A stretch of 64,000 nt of DNA from Boesenbergia rotunda (lineage: Eukaryota; Streptophyta; Magnoliopsida; Zingiberales; Zingiberaceae): NCBI GenBank assembly GCA_024364735.1, contig JAGFNQ010005233.1:1-64000 (forward strand), read 5' to 3'. The notes beneath the pieces are model-generated. The model made no database searches and was not told where the DNA came from. It was given only the letters and a program-made list of their open reading frames with translations. Each line of letters starts with the position of its first letter. Position 1 is the stretch's first letter. This document shows positions 1-11,290 of this stretch, piece by piece. Both the position numbers and the translations under genes were made by a program.

Positions 1-1080
1 ATAAAAATCTTAAATAATTTAATTGTAAATGCTACCGGAACGATGATTAAGAGTATGGGTGCGGTCTGATGCACTCATTGTACTTTCCTTGAGATCTAGC
101 TCGAGTTTGATTCTAATGGTTCAAATTTTGATTGGAATATCATTAAATTATATTTCAAAATAACTTAAATTCAAGTTTAATTTAAATTATTTAAATTTTA
201 ATTTGAGAATATTATTCAAGATTTTCTCAAATTTGATAATTTTAAATACAAATTCAAAATAAAAAAGCTCACGAGAAATTAGGTTCAAGTCATTAGCACC
301 CACCCTTTGTCTAGATGGAAACTCAAGACCTAACCTTTAGGCAACGCTCCAAGACGGAATTTGTCTCTTTTTTTTGTATTTTAGCCAGTGAGCCTTGCTC
401 TAAAATTGGTCGGCCAAAATGTGTTATGATCATTCTTTCACGAGTGACAAAAGATAAAGTCGTCATCTTAACAGTCCTTTTAAAAAGGTCCCACACACTC
501 TAAAAAAGATAAATCACGAAGACTTATTTAATCTAAGCCGAGTGATCTTCTTATACAGGGGACGAATCGAATCATGTCTCATTCATAACAAATGTTGTCC
601 AAATACCAACTCATATCAACTTGGCTACGCTCACGAAGTCTAATCTACAACTCCAAATAATTTTGATGCTCCATTCTCTCAAATTTCTGTCTGTCTGATA
701 AAGAATCTCATTGTTCAACTTCACAGCAGGGTCTGAGAATCATGTTCGAGCCCTGACGCAAAATTGCTTCACAGAAGAAGTATTCAAGGCTCTGAAGCAT
801 TGAATACTTATCATATCTTCACATTAATGACGTATCAATCATGGATAAGACAGGTAGTGTATAGTGTATCTCGCCCACATGACGTGTCCTATAACGTATA
901 GGGATGTCAGGAAAGCAAAGATAGGGGGATGATATCTCATGTGCTCTGACAAATCATATGGTGTGACACCATTACCATTCTTTGTAGTAGGCCAACCCAT
1001 GAAACCTTAGGATTGTTGGGCTTCGAAGACTAGTTTCGGGCTCCTTACCCAAATAGAGGGAGAAAGAGAGAGGGAGCATC
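1..1080. other. Non-coding AT-rich stretch, origin unknown
   Basis: No coding exon or recognisable element end is visible here. The first 300 bases are A+T-rich with runs of short T/A words. The rest looks like degraded repeat DNA. Open frames are short and show no family signal. It may be the outer part of the repeat that continues at 1080-1378 and 4339-4580, but this is only inferred from adjacency. Confidence 0.4.
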
Positions 1081-1129
1081 ACATCACCAAGACTTGCAAA
1101 AACAAGACCTGCTTGTTCGGGGAGATATC

Positions 1130-1378
1130 TACCGCTTCGCTCGGAGAAGCCCGCCACTCCACTTGGGGAGTAGCTGCGACTCTACTCAGAGGAGTCTGCA
1201 ACTCCACTCAGGGGAATGTCTGTTGCTCCACTCGAAGGAGTCTATTTCTAAGCTCGGAGGAGTATGCTACTCCGCTTGGTACTCGAGGAACGTCTGCTGC
1301 TCCACTCGGAGGAGTTTGTTACTCCGCTTGCCGCTTGGTACTTGGGGAACATCTATCGCTCTACTCGGAGGTGCTCAC
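1130..1378. repeat. Tandem imperfect repeat rich in ACTCC/GGAGT hairpins
   Basis: Roughly 30-40-base units recur, each built on an inverted pair such as ACTCCACTCGGAGGAGT. Visible units lie near 1158, 1190, 1225, 1258, 1300 and 1360. The array stops where a copia-type LTR begins at 1379, and related words (CTCGGGGAACGTTTGCTACT) resume at about 4350, so the array was split by that insertion. The parent element is not recognised; repeated CTCGG-type boxes are common in U3 regions of plant gypsy LTRs. Confidence 0.6.
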
Positions 1379-4338
1379 TGTTAATAATAATGTCCTTGGA
1401 TAGTAGGTTCTAATCTATATCATATCAATTGGTTAAATTAATAGTGAGATGATGTAGAGAATACTACTCTTAACTATTCCTAGTCAAACATTAACATTCA
1501 AGGATAATATTTATGCATTGATACTAGCATATATGTCAATTGATGACTTGATCTCACAAGTTATGGATATAACATGTCAAGTTGACATATGGATACATAT
1601 TAAAGCAATGTACTGAATTGACCCGCCATGAGAAAATTTCAAGGATTATTATATGAGTGTCATAAACTTTCTCATAATGACTATTGGTATGAATCTACAA
1701 AGATTGATAAGAGAATGACACGGTCTATACTTCATTGATAAATCCAGATATCAAGAATATAAGGACAAATTCATACATTGTAATAGATACAGAAAGGTTA
1801 GGTCAGATCTCGACTTTCTCGTCACTTGGGTAGCAATGATATATTGCTAGATGTCGCTCATTGTTTATGTGTCTAAAGTAGTTTAGATACATTACCAACG
1901 TTACGAGAACTTATTGAGTCACACACAAATAACACAATATTTCGTAGATAACTTATTTTTAGTTTAACTAAAATATGATCTAAAATTAAATTAATTGAGT
2001 TAGACTCAAATGAATCTAATTAGATTATGAGATTGAGTCTAATCTGAGTTAGACTCATTTAAATTAGACTTAACCATTTAAAAAGGATTAGTGTTCTTTA
2101 AAAGGATTTAGTGAACATTATTAAAGAGGAAGACTAAGAGATCAAGACACTTTGTATTCATTGGATGACAAAAGGTTAAAAGAATACTAAGAGGCTTTGG
2201 TATTCATTGAGATTAATAGATATTAATAGATTGAGAAGACCAAAAGCCAAAAACTTTTGTATTTTAAAGCTTGACTATAAAAGGCCATGTTGGTGGAATG
2301 AAGATGTGATTGAACTTGATCTTCTTCTTCCTCCTCCCCTTCCTCTTGGCCGAAACACACAAGGTGTGTTTTTGGTCATCTTGTCTTGTGAACCATCCTA
2401 AGTTGCTAGTACAACTATAGTGGTGTTAGTGTTAGCTCTAGAGCCAATTATGAGATAATTGTCTGAGAAATATTTTGTATCATATTTTATTTAATAAATA
2501 TAAAGTTTGATTATTATATTTATTTCATGATTGTGACCAATGAATAAGTATAATACTGTCCTTGGGTAGTATGTTATGATCTACACTAATTCAATTGGTT
2601 GAATTGACAGTGAGATAATGTAAAGAATACTACTCTTAATTATTCCTAGTCAAGTATTAATATTCAAGGACAATATTAATACGTTGAGACAAGCATGTAG
2701 GTCAATTGATGACTTGATCTTACAAGTCATGGTATGAGATATCAAGTTGACATATGGGTATACATTAGAGAATATGTACTGAATTGATCCGTCATGAGAA
2801 AGTTTCATGGATCGTTATATGAGTGTCATAAACTTCCTCATGTAACTATTAGTATGAATAGTCCTTAGACCTGAAATCACTACAGATTCCTACATAAGGA
2901 GTTGTGTACTTTGGTATCATCAAACGTCACATGTAACAGGGTGGACTATAAAGGCGATCACTGGGTATGCAATAAATTATGCAGAGGGATGAGTGTGATT
3001 TAGATGAGATCTATTCCTCCTATATGACGGGAGTGATATCTGTGTGTCCCTTGGTCGAGTAGGACTACTAAATACATGACCGTGCTCAAATGAGTCAATA
3101 TGAAATATTGAGCTCATTTGCTTGAGTGAGTCTACTTGGAGATCAAGAAACACAAAGATTGATTACAGGATCACACAGTCTATACCTTATTCATCAATCT
3201 AGATATCGAGGATAGAAGGACAAAGTCATATATTATAGTAGTCACTGAAAGGTTATGTCGATCTCAATATTCTCATCACATAGGTAGCAATTATGCATTG
3301 CTAGATGTTGCTCACTGTTTATGTATCTAAAGTGGTTTAGATACATTGTCAAGGTTACGAGAACCTATTGGGTCACACACAAAGGACACAATGTCTGGAG
3401 ATAAATTGAATTTAGTTCGACTAAATTGTGATATGAAATTGAATTAATTAAGTTAGACTCAAATGAATCTAATTGAGTTGAGAGATTGAGTCTACTCCAA
3501 GTTAGACTCATTTAGATTAGACTCAACCACTTGAGAATGAATAATATTTATTAAAAGGTTAATGAATATTATTATTAGAGAAAGATCAAGAGTTATTCTC
3601 TTCATTGGATCAAGAAAAGATGAAAAAAAAAATCAAAATGAATATCAAGATGTTTTGGTATTCATTGAGTTTTATTGGCATTCATACTAGGTAAGCTCAA
3701 GAGACAAAAATTCTTGGTATTTATTGGATGAATATAAAAGGGTCTTTTATCATTTTGAAAAGGCACTAGTGTTCATTGTTCTTCTTCCTTCTTCTTCCAT
3801 CTCTTGGCCGAAACTCCCTTGGTAGGTTTGAGGTGTTTTGTGAACCATTCCAAGTTGCTATCACAACTAAAGTTGTTCTTCTCCGAGGCGTAGATCGTAT
3901 TCGTGTGGATACTACTAGAGGCACGGACACTTGAACATGCAAGAGATCCAGTGAACCGAGGATGAGCGGGATAAGCAAAAGGCATGCACCAATGGTATAA
4001 CCCTTAGATAGATCAAATTTCATACGAGTTTTTCTTTCGCTTGGATTCCTCGAAAGGATCTCAAATTTTCACTGTGATTTTAAGTGTTTTTCGCATAGAG
4101 ATCTCTACAGGTGGTTCATCTTCGAGATCAAGATCATGGTCGTGTGTATACTATTAGAGGACGACCATCCTAATCGTGCAGAGATCTGACGAACTAAGGA
4201 CTAGTGGGATAAGCTAAGGGCACACATTAAAGGTATAGCTCTTTAGATAGAACTTTGTACGGATTTTTCACATGGATCGCTTGAAGGGATCCTATTTTCC
4301 ACTGCGATTTTGTTATTTTTCGAATAGAAATTCCTACA
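1379..4338 (+). mobile_element. Copia-type LTR A (solo, internally deleted, interrupted by LTR B)
   Basis: The sequence starts with TGTTA and ends with CCTACA, and it matches the LTRs at 2424-4109 and 33998-35753 over long stretches, for example the blocks around GTCCTTGG, AATACTACTCTTAA and TGACTTGATCTCACAAGT. About 140 bases after the first five are missing relative to those copies. The body is split: 1379-2423 and 4115-4338 are one LTR, with LTR B and its target duplication between. Flanks are CTCAC (1374-1378) and CCCAC (4339-4343), a 5-base target duplication with one mismatch. No internal retrotransposon genes remain, so it is a solo LTR. Confidence 0.8.
2424..4109 (+). mobile_element. 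Copia-type solo LTR B nested inside LTR A
   Basis: This is a 1686-base LTR that starts TGTTAGTG and ends CTCTACA. It is flanked by AGTGG (2419-2423) and GGTGG (4110-4114), a target duplication with one mismatch. Removing it joins the two halves of LTR A without a break in the alignment to related copies. It belongs to the same family as the intact-looking 1756-base LTR at 33998-35753, which follows a copia RNase H. It arrived after LTR A. Open frames inside it are not genes. Confidence 0.85.
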
Positions 4339-4584
4339 CCCACCGCTCAGCTCGGGGAACGTTTGCTACTTGATGGGTTATGCCCGAACAATTCAAGACA
4401 TTCTCTGACTAGTTCACTTTACTTCCGACATTCTGATTTTATCCCATATGGAGGTCAAAATTCTCGACTCACCATATCACCTCCGTATCACTGTGGATTC
4501 TCATGGCAGTTGGAGTTCCTTTTGCAACCGATCTGATTCTGACCCTGCAAAGCTTGAAAAAGTGCAGATTGATTGTTCAAGCAA

Positions 4585-4847
4585 TAAAAAATGATTAACG
4601 AGGTTTTTCCAACCAATCTCGGGCGACCGGCCCGACCACACAGAAGTTTTCCACCGGCCGCTAGGGTAAATCGGGAAGCACTCGCAGTGGGCAGTCTAGA
4701 AGCCCAGCTCGCAGTGGGCAGTCTAAAAGCCCAACGTCCCAGGATTCACGCCCCATTTGGAGGAAAAATTCCTACAAATACGCCGTAGTTGGGGATCGAA
4801 CCGCGGATGCCTGGGATAACGACTAGTCGCCCTACCGCTGCAGCTTG
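4585..4847 (-). mobile_element. tRNA-derived SINE, minus-strand copy
   Basis: Reading the minus strand from about 4847, an A-box-like stretch (GCAGCGGTAGGGCGACTAGT) is followed by a B box, GGTTCGATCC, at 4802-4793, the internal pol III promoter of tRNA-type SINEs. The body matches the copy at 7426-7674 and ends in a T-rich tail at 4598-4585. The first 10-15 bases found in the other copy are missing or diverged. A 27-base direct duplication is present inside (4681-4707 and 4708-4733) that the other copy lacks. No clear target duplication was found. Confidence 0.8.
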
Positions 4848-4859
4848 AAGTTAGAGTTG

Positions 4860-5284
4860 TCAAATGAGGAGCAAAATGGAGAGCAACCATTTTCTCTCAT
4901 GGATACTTCTTTGGCTGCTCTACCTTCCGAGCAATCAAGTAGGCAATAGTCGTTGAATCGATGAAATTTATATATTTTTATAATAATATGATATTATTCA
5001 ATCTAAGTCCTCATGAATTTATTTTTAACTATACTTAAAAGGCCTTATATCAATAGATGTGGAGATATATATCTTCCATCTTATAATTTATGATATTCTT
5101 TATATATTTTCAATGAGAGACTTTGATGTTAAACCCAACCATCCTCTCCTTAGAACTATCATACTTCAATCAATGTTACTCCTTTCCACTGTGTTTGAGT
5201 CCATGCCTTATGTGCCTCGAGAGTTTATCATATGTTTTTATTGAGAACTACTCTATACTATTATTCTCATGGTCCTGACTTTCC
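4860..5284. other. Intergenic AT-rich sequence
   Basis: No gene is visible. A stretch near 4967-5005 (ATAATAATATGATATTATTCA) resembles 20204-20237 beyond the other side of the hAT-like region, which suggests a shared dispersed repeat. Its significance is not known. Confidence 0.35.
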
Positions 5285-5797
5285 CAGGGTTGTCTCCGAA
5301 AAATTAGAGGCCCTAAGCTAATTTTTAAGTGAAAGTCTTATATAATTTTTGTTATTAAATATAAAAATATCACACACCATCTGATAATTAAATGCACATG
5401 ATTATCATGACTATTCAATATGCTATGTAAATATTAAACTTTAAAAAATTAAATAAAGAACTCCTCTACTATTGAGGAGCTCCTCCACATATATAAACTA
5501 AATCTAATCACAAATATACAAAATGTTCATACTCTTGCACTTTTTGTTGTGCAAAATTGTCAACTAAACCATCGTAATCAAGCTTAGCTACCATCTTTTT
5601 TTTCAATAGACAATATGACCAAGCTATTCAATCTATCATGTGACATAGTTAATCGAAGATAATTCTTTATCAACTTCAACTTTGAGAAACTTCTTTCAGC
5701 AGAAGCTACCATAATTGCATGGTTAATAATATTCTATAAGTTGTCTAAGCATTAGAAAACTCATGATGCAAATTTTTGGCATACTCCAAGACTTTAA

Positions 5798-6788
5798 GGG
5801 TGCGTTTGGTTGGGGATTATCCTTGATAACCTTGGTTATCCATTCAAGGTTATCAATGAAAACCTTGTTTGGTTTCGATAATGAGCGATTCTCAAGTAAT
5901 GAGCGATGCCCGACACGTCAGCAAAAGGGTCATGCAACCAGGAATCGGAAAACTTTAGGAAAGTAAGGTTTTTCTTGATTCCGGGGTTATGCAACTTTTT
6001 TTCCAAAATTATCCTTCAATATTTACATTTAAGACGAAAATAACCGTTACAATTTATTAACTTTCGAAAGCGTTATTCACGAACGACGATTGACAAGGAT
6101 GGTCGACAACCACCGCCGGCGGCCGGCGACCACCGCCGGCGGCCGGCGACCACCGCCGGCGGCCGGCGACCACCGCCGGCGGCCGGCGACCACCGCCGGC
6201 GGCCGGCGACCACCGCCGGCGGCCGGCGACCACCGCCGGTGACCGACGACCGGCGACCGGCGACCGGCGACGACCGGCGGCGGCCGGTGATCGACGACGG
6301 GCGACCGACGGCGGCCGACGATCGGCAATCGGCGACGGCCGACGATCGACGACCGGCGACGGCCGACGGCGATCGGCGATGACCGGCGATCAGCCGGCGA
6401 CGACCGGCGATCGGCGACCGACGACCGACGACGACGGTCGGCGGCAACCAGTGACTGACGACCACCGTCGACGACTGGCGACCAACAACTAAATTAAAAT
6501 ATTTTTTATTTTATATTTTAATTATATTTTTAATATATTAAAAAGAAAAATTAAATAAATTTAATTTAAATTTTAATAAAATTATCTAAACAAATTCTAA
6601 AGGGTAATATGGTAAAATATTATATTAGGTTATAGACTATTACCTCTAAACAAACAAGATTTTATTTGATTAACTAGATTGAACCAAACAACTTCAGGTT
6701 ATCTTTCATTCCCCATTACCTTGGTTATGTGATTACTTGGTAATCACATAACCAAGGTTATATACGATAACTTGAACCAAACACGCCC
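5798..6788. mobile_element. Tourist-like MITE (PIF/Harbinger-type ends) with internal minisatellite
   Basis: The ends are inverted copies: GGGTGCGTTTGGTT at 5798 and, on the other strand from 6788, GGGCGTGTTTGGTT. Both sides are flanked by TAA (5795-5797 and 6789-6791), the 3-base target duplication typical of PIF/Harbinger MITEs. Subterminal ACCTTGGTTAT words are also inverted, and 6722-6753 contains a perfect hairpin around ACTTGGT. The element is 991 bases, long for this class, because it holds a GC-rich 20-base repeat (6101-6240) plus about 240 bases of degenerate CGG/CGA sequence. No transposase is encoded. It sits inside the hAT transposase frame. Confidence 0.85.
6101..6480. repeat. 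20-bp GC-rich minisatellite and degenerate extension
   Basis: From about 6108 to 6240 the unit GGCCGGCGACCACCGCCGGC is repeated nearly perfectly about 6.5 times; the unit contains the self-complementary words GCCGGC and GGCCGG. From 6240 to about 6480 the same alphabet (CGG, CGA, GACCG) continues in irregular form. The surrounding MITE is A+T-rich, so composition changes abruptly. Long open frames on the minus strand here are translations of the repeat and are not a gene. Confidence 0.9.
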
Positions 6789-7199
6789 TAAGTGGTTTGG
6801 TAATCTAATTTAGCAATGCTTGAGTAATTGTAATTCAGAAAATAGTTGAAGTGCATTAATATTAGAATCATCCTCATATTTCAAAAAATCTTCAAGTGCA
6901 ACACATAAATTGTTTAAACTCTCATGATCTGCGTCTTTCAACTTGCTCAAGTTAAATAAAAAACCCAAAAGTCTCTTTAAATTTTTGAAATTATTCAAAT
7001 CTTGTCTTGAGTGAAGAAAGAACATTATCAACTATCTACAAAAAATAATTTACTCGAAAATATTCTTCAACTCCTTGTATTGGTTCATCTCAAGATTTTT
7101 CATCAAAGACTTTTTTTTTGCGACGAATACAAGTTTCACTAAATTGAGTTCAATCTCCGTTCCTAAAACAATCTTTTTGACAAAATTCTAAAAATGAGA

Positions 7200-7409
7200 A
7201 CTTGTATAGGATTATTACTGTGGAGTTTTGTATGTGAAATAGTTGTTAATGCAATTCTTTCAACTGCTATTTTTTTATTAAGAAGTTGTAAATCTGATGA
7301 ACAATATAAATGTGGATAAATTTGGTTGATTTTCAAGCTCTAGCATTAGCCATGGCATATCAATCTGCTACCAATAATCACATGCAATGCCCTCCTATTG
7401 ACGATCCTT
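7200..7409. other. Unassigned sequence upstream of the hAT remnant
   Basis: This would encode the middle of the hAT transposase if the element were complete, but no convincing peptide match is visible on the minus strand. It may be too decayed or be intron or flank. Confidence 0.3.
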
Positions 7410-7425
7410 GATTAAACTGGCATAT

Positions 7426-7674
7426 TAGCCTCCGGGGCTATGGTGCAGCGGTAGGGCGATTAGTCGCTTTCCTAAGTATTCGTGGTTCGATTCCCAGCTA
7501 CGACGTATTTGTAGGATTTTTTTCTCCCAATGGGACGCGAACTCTGGGACGCTGGGCTTCTAGACCGCCCACTGCGAGCGCTTCCTGATTTACCCTAGCA
7601 GCCGGTAGGAAACTTCCGTGAGGCCGGGTTGATCGCCCGAGGTTGGTTGAAAAAATCTCGTTAATTTTTTTTTT
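7426..7674 (+). mobile_element. tRNA-derived SINE, plus-strand copy with 16-bp target duplication
   Basis: The 5' part carries an A-box-like GTGCAGCGGTAGGGC (7442-7456) and a B box GGTTCGATTCC (7484-7494), the internal pol III promoter. The 3' end is a T run (7664-7674). Flanking copies GATTAAACTGGCATAT (7410-7425) and GATTAAACTGGTATAT (7675-7690) differ at one base, the long target duplication expected from LINE-type integration. The body matches the minus-strand copy at 4585-4847. It encodes no protein and would need LINE machinery in trans. The flanks suggest a fairly young insertion. Confidence 0.92.
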
Positions 7675-7690
7675 GATTAAACTGGTATAT

Positions 7691-8081
7691 GGAGTAAGGA
7701 ACAAAATACCTCTGTTATAATGCACATACATTGATACATATATTCTTTGGTGGCAATCATGTGAGTTCAGAGAAAAGTATGATAGCAAACTATGTAAACA
7801 TCTTAGTAGAATGAATCGTTGCATTAACTAGTTAGCCTATTCAATTTGCTAAACAACTTACATATTATTTCAACTAGTTTAATATATGCAGTAGTTAGCC
7901 TATTCAATTTGCTAATAAACTAGTTTCACACTTTCACTGCAAGTCTGCAAACTACGTAAACAACTTGTTAACCATGAATCACTGCATTAAGAGACTAGTG
8001 GATTGCTCAACTTGGTTAGCCTATTCAGTTTAACCATATGCTAATATGCAAATGGCTACTCCCATCAACCATTGATAACTT
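7691..8081. other. Intergenic AT-rich sequence
   Basis: No gene is visible. Short imperfect direct repeats of the words TTAGCCTATTCA and CAATTTGCTAA occur at about 7832, 7896 and 8016. They are not long enough to name. Confidence 0.4.
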
Positions 8082-8086
8082 ATTAT

Positions 8087-9177
8087 TGTTGGAGTTTTTG
8101 ATGACTTGTCTCTCTTCGGTATTTGACTTAGTTGATTTATGACCGTCGGATCTTCCAGGAGGTTGCTTTCGGATGAAACAAACTGATTGGTTTATGTTGA
8201 GGTTAGTGTTTGACACTATCTTCGTAAAACGATATTGCTTCTCTACTAGTGCTCACGGATAGCAGCAATTCGTTTCCAAGATACAACGACGTCGGCTCGG
8301 AATAATAACACTTCAAATTTCGAGACCGACGAACCTTTTCGTAGGCTTTTTGGACTCTCGATGCAGAAGATGGATGACTGCAAATGCTTTAGATTGCAAT
8401 GCTTGAATGAATGAAATGATCTAGTGGAGGGATTTATTTATATTGAATGAAGAGGTAAGTACCCTTTGGTTCGGACAGATCCATCCTCCCTCTTCACAGT
8501 CAGATTTGAATCCGACGCTCCAGATCGCACCTGCTTGCGATCTGTCCAGATCTTTGATCCGACACTCCAGATCGCATCTTCCTGCGATCTGTCCAGATCT
8601 TTGATCCGACGGCCACCATCTGTTCGCCCAATCCAGTCATCGTTCTCTACACAGTCACGTGCCACATAGGCATTACCTCGTCACCGACATGCAACGTGGC
8701 GCTACCTAATCATGACACGTCACACCGACATGTCACGTGGCGTCACCTGATCACGGCACGTCATCGCCACGTGGAGCATAAATTAAAGCTCCTCGCGACG
8801 ATGCGTACGTGCGAAGTGCGCCAACAAAGCGCTCATTGTGCGTGTGCACGGGTGGTGGGCTCGCAGGTGCGAGCACTTGCTCGCCCAAGGGTAGAGACCT
8901 CTTGTGTTTTTGTATTAACAACATTAGCACAAGAACACATATAAGAAAACACTGACTCTCGCCGGTTAGCAATGTGAGACTAAAAGCCCTATCTTTTTCT
9001 TTAATGTTCATTTGAGCGTATCTTTGAACAATTAATTTCTCATTTACCCTTAATCGGTTTGAGCAAATAAATAGTCCAGATTTATCTACGCGAAACGTAG
9101 ATTTCGATTTTGAAGTCAAACTTGACTGTCAACGATCGATGACATCAAAATTTTGCTTTGTAAAATCGTATCCAACA
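8087..9177 (-). mobile_element. Solo LTR, 1091 bp, perfect 5-bp target duplication
   Basis: The ends are TGTTGG (8087) and CCAACA (9177), a 6-base inverted terminus, and both sides carry ATTAT (8082-8086 and 9178-9182). No internal genes, primer site or second LTR are present, so it is a solo LTR left by LTR-LTR recombination. The minus strand has a TATA-like ATATAAATAAA near 8433-8443 followed by a leader-like stretch, which suggests minus orientation; this is not certain. A 47-base direct duplication built on CCAGATCGCA...TGCGATCTG lies at 8512-8605. The family is unassigned, possibly copia. Confidence 0.87.
8512..8605. repeat. 47-bp direct duplication inside the solo LTR
   Basis: Two near-identical units begin at 8512 and 8559, and a third start is seen at 8606. 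Each holds an inverted pair, CAGATCGCA and TGCGATCTG. In an LTR this position may be a U3 enhancer-type repeat, which is inference. Confidence 0.8.
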
Positions 9178-9739
9178 ATTATAAGTATTAAGTACATTGG
9201 AAATAATAAAATTGTAGAATTTTTAAAAACAAAATATGATTAACAAAAAAAATTAAAAGCACGATCGTTTACCAACAAAGGAGGTTTGTTGGAATCGTCG
9301 CGACGAGAGAGGGGCAAGGCACACCAGGGAAATCAGGATAAGACACAATCGGAGAGACGATTCTCGACTCGTAGATCTGTAGAAGTTGCAATGAAGGTAG
9401 AGTATGGCTAGAGAGACTATTCCCAACTTGTAGAATTGTAGATGTAAAATACGGCGATTCAAAAATTCAGACCAGAAAATTTTTCGAGATTTTTCGGATT
9501 GAGTCTAGGGTTTTCGGCCCTACGAGAGGAGCTCCAGGGGTTTTATTGTAAAACTTAAAATTTATCAAGGGTTTCGGATAAACTCTTAAATTACGGAAGT
9601 ATAAATAATTTAACCCTAATGATTTTTGAGAGGGATTATATTAAATGGGAGGGTTAAATGATTAAATCCTTTGCCCTAAGGGTAGAAGGTTAATTTGAGA
9701 ACAGTCAGGGACTTTTCTGTAAAAGTCCACTCTTTTATT

Positions 9740-10216
9740 ACATCTTCCCGAGCCTTACCTGAGCCCTAGCCGCAGCAGCCATAGCCACGCCAGAAGCGCC
9801 GACTCTTCCTTTCCCTTCTCGCGAACCCTAGCCGCCACGCCCAACCGTTCTCCTCACCTTCGCGATGCCCTAGCGTCGACACCCCCTTCGTGCGAGGCCC
9901 TCCGGCGACGCCATGGTTGTTGCTGATCGTGATGAGTTCCATCACCTCCATTCCTCCTCGCGCGCCTCGATTCACTGCCGCCTGGGGTGAGAGCCAGCTG
10001 ATCATCGCATCATTGCCAGCGTTGTTGACCGTGTGCTGCCGGCCACCACCCAACTTGCCCTACTTGCTCTCCACTGTCGGAACTCGACCCGTAGCCGTCG
10101 CCTTCTTTTCGGACGGATCCCAAGCCAAGGCCGGCATCAACCCAGGTGAGAATTTGTTTTGTGTTGCTGAATGGAGAAATGAGCAACCAGCCTTAGGTTG
10201 TTTTCTTTGGACCTAA
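9740..10216 (+). other. GC-rich leader-like block in the long LTR; not a gene
   Basis: GC content rises sharply and words such as CCCTAGCCGC recur, followed at 10146 by a splice-donor-like CAGGTGAGAA. This looks like the first exon of a plant gene, but the stretch lies in order within the LTR and the open frame (9890-10216) gives a peptide without family signal. Start of LTR transcription near here is plausible but unproven. Confidence 0.4.
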
Positions 10217-11290
10217 ATTGGGTTTTCTGTGTTGGGCGTATAGAACTGAAATTGGGTTTATGATGTGTCTTGGTTTCGAATTTGGAATTGGTGTTCTTAT
10301 GGGTATTGATCTGGATGGTGGGTTAATTAGAGTTAAGAAGATGAATGAAACTATTCGAATTGTGTTGTTTCTGATATTGTTAATTTTGATCATGGTTTAG
10401 TAATTTCGTTGGATGTTTTGGATCGGTTTGGGTGAGCTGTAAGTTGTTTCTTTGATCCTGTCATGATACTGTGTTACCATGGGGTTGTGATGTGTGAGAT
10501 CCTACCGTGGGTTTGTGTTCTTGTATCAGTTTTTGGAAAAATAGCCATGTTGGGTTGTTTGAATTGACTCTTTTCTCTATTGGATTTGCAACTTGGTTTG
10601 ATGTTGTTCAAAAACAGGTTGTGAGCTTCTCACTTTAGATTTGCTACCGAGTTGTGGAGTGGGAGTTAATAAGGTATTGGAATGTTAAGTGCTTCACCAT
10701 GTTTTTCCATAGGTGGTCTTTGTAAAAGTAGATGGATTGATAATATCATGGATTAGATCAGTAGGGTTATGTGGTGTTGTGTCCTTGTTCCGGTTGGGAA
10801 TTTGGTTGGATTTGGTATTTGGTTTGCAGCTTGATAAATTAAGGGAGTTGGTATTGAAATTTGATTTCGGATTTTGTTTTGGAGTTACATGTTGGGGTTT
10901 TTGGTAGTGGATTCTATGGATTTTATTCCATGTTATACTCTGTTGGATTTGATTAAAGTAGCCTTTGGATTGAACCGTGGCTGGTGATGGTGATCTGGGT
11001 AACTTGGGACAATTAAGGATTTCTCATTTATGTGTGATTATGTAAATGAAACAGGATAATTAGGATGATCCTAATTAATTGAGATAACTCGTTTAACTGT
11101 AAATTTTATATTAATATAGCTAAACATTATGCCTTTGTTACAGGGTATTGATTGGATTTAGTATTGCTGATATCAAACGGGAGGCTCTTTCTTATGCGAG
11201 CATCTTACTTTTGAGGCGGGTACCCTTGACTTATCTTTTTAGATATTGTCATATTGCTATGCGTGGTTTGTTATAGATAACAGTAAGACT

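Larger units (their letters stand above)
5530..7180 (-). pseudogene. hAT-family (ZMYM1-like) transposase pseudogene, C-terminal part
   Basis: The minus strand carries the C-terminal half of an hAT transposase of the plant zinc-finger-MYM-1-like type, which would cut and paste its own element. The dimerisation block is plain at 5707-5590: ASAERSFSKLKLIKNYLR, followed by an SHDRLNSLVILSIE stretch. Upstream, at 7031-6810, is the block with SKLKDADHESLNNL and INALQLFSELQLLKH, and near 7120-7180 an RRKKVFDE stretch. The two parts are separated by a MITE at 5798-6788; with it and one TAA copy removed the frame reads straight through (ITKPLKVLEYAKNL). Single-base deletions near 5585 and 5715 and stop codons (for example 6810 and about 5755) make it dead. 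No zinc finger or start survives. Confidence 0.8.

Noticed and set aside
6073..6465. 130- and 83-codon open frames on the minus strand, arginine/proline-rich
   Set aside because: They are translations of the 20-base minisatellite, which lacks stops in several frames. There is no start context or family signal.
7436..7500. Possible tRNA gene
   Set aside because: A and B boxes are present, but the sequence continues into a SINE body with T tail and target duplication, and the cloverleaf arms are incomplete.
9766..10216. First exon of a plant gene with intron donor at 10146
   Set aside because: It is in order within a long LTR with no downstream coding exons; peptides on either strand have no family signal.
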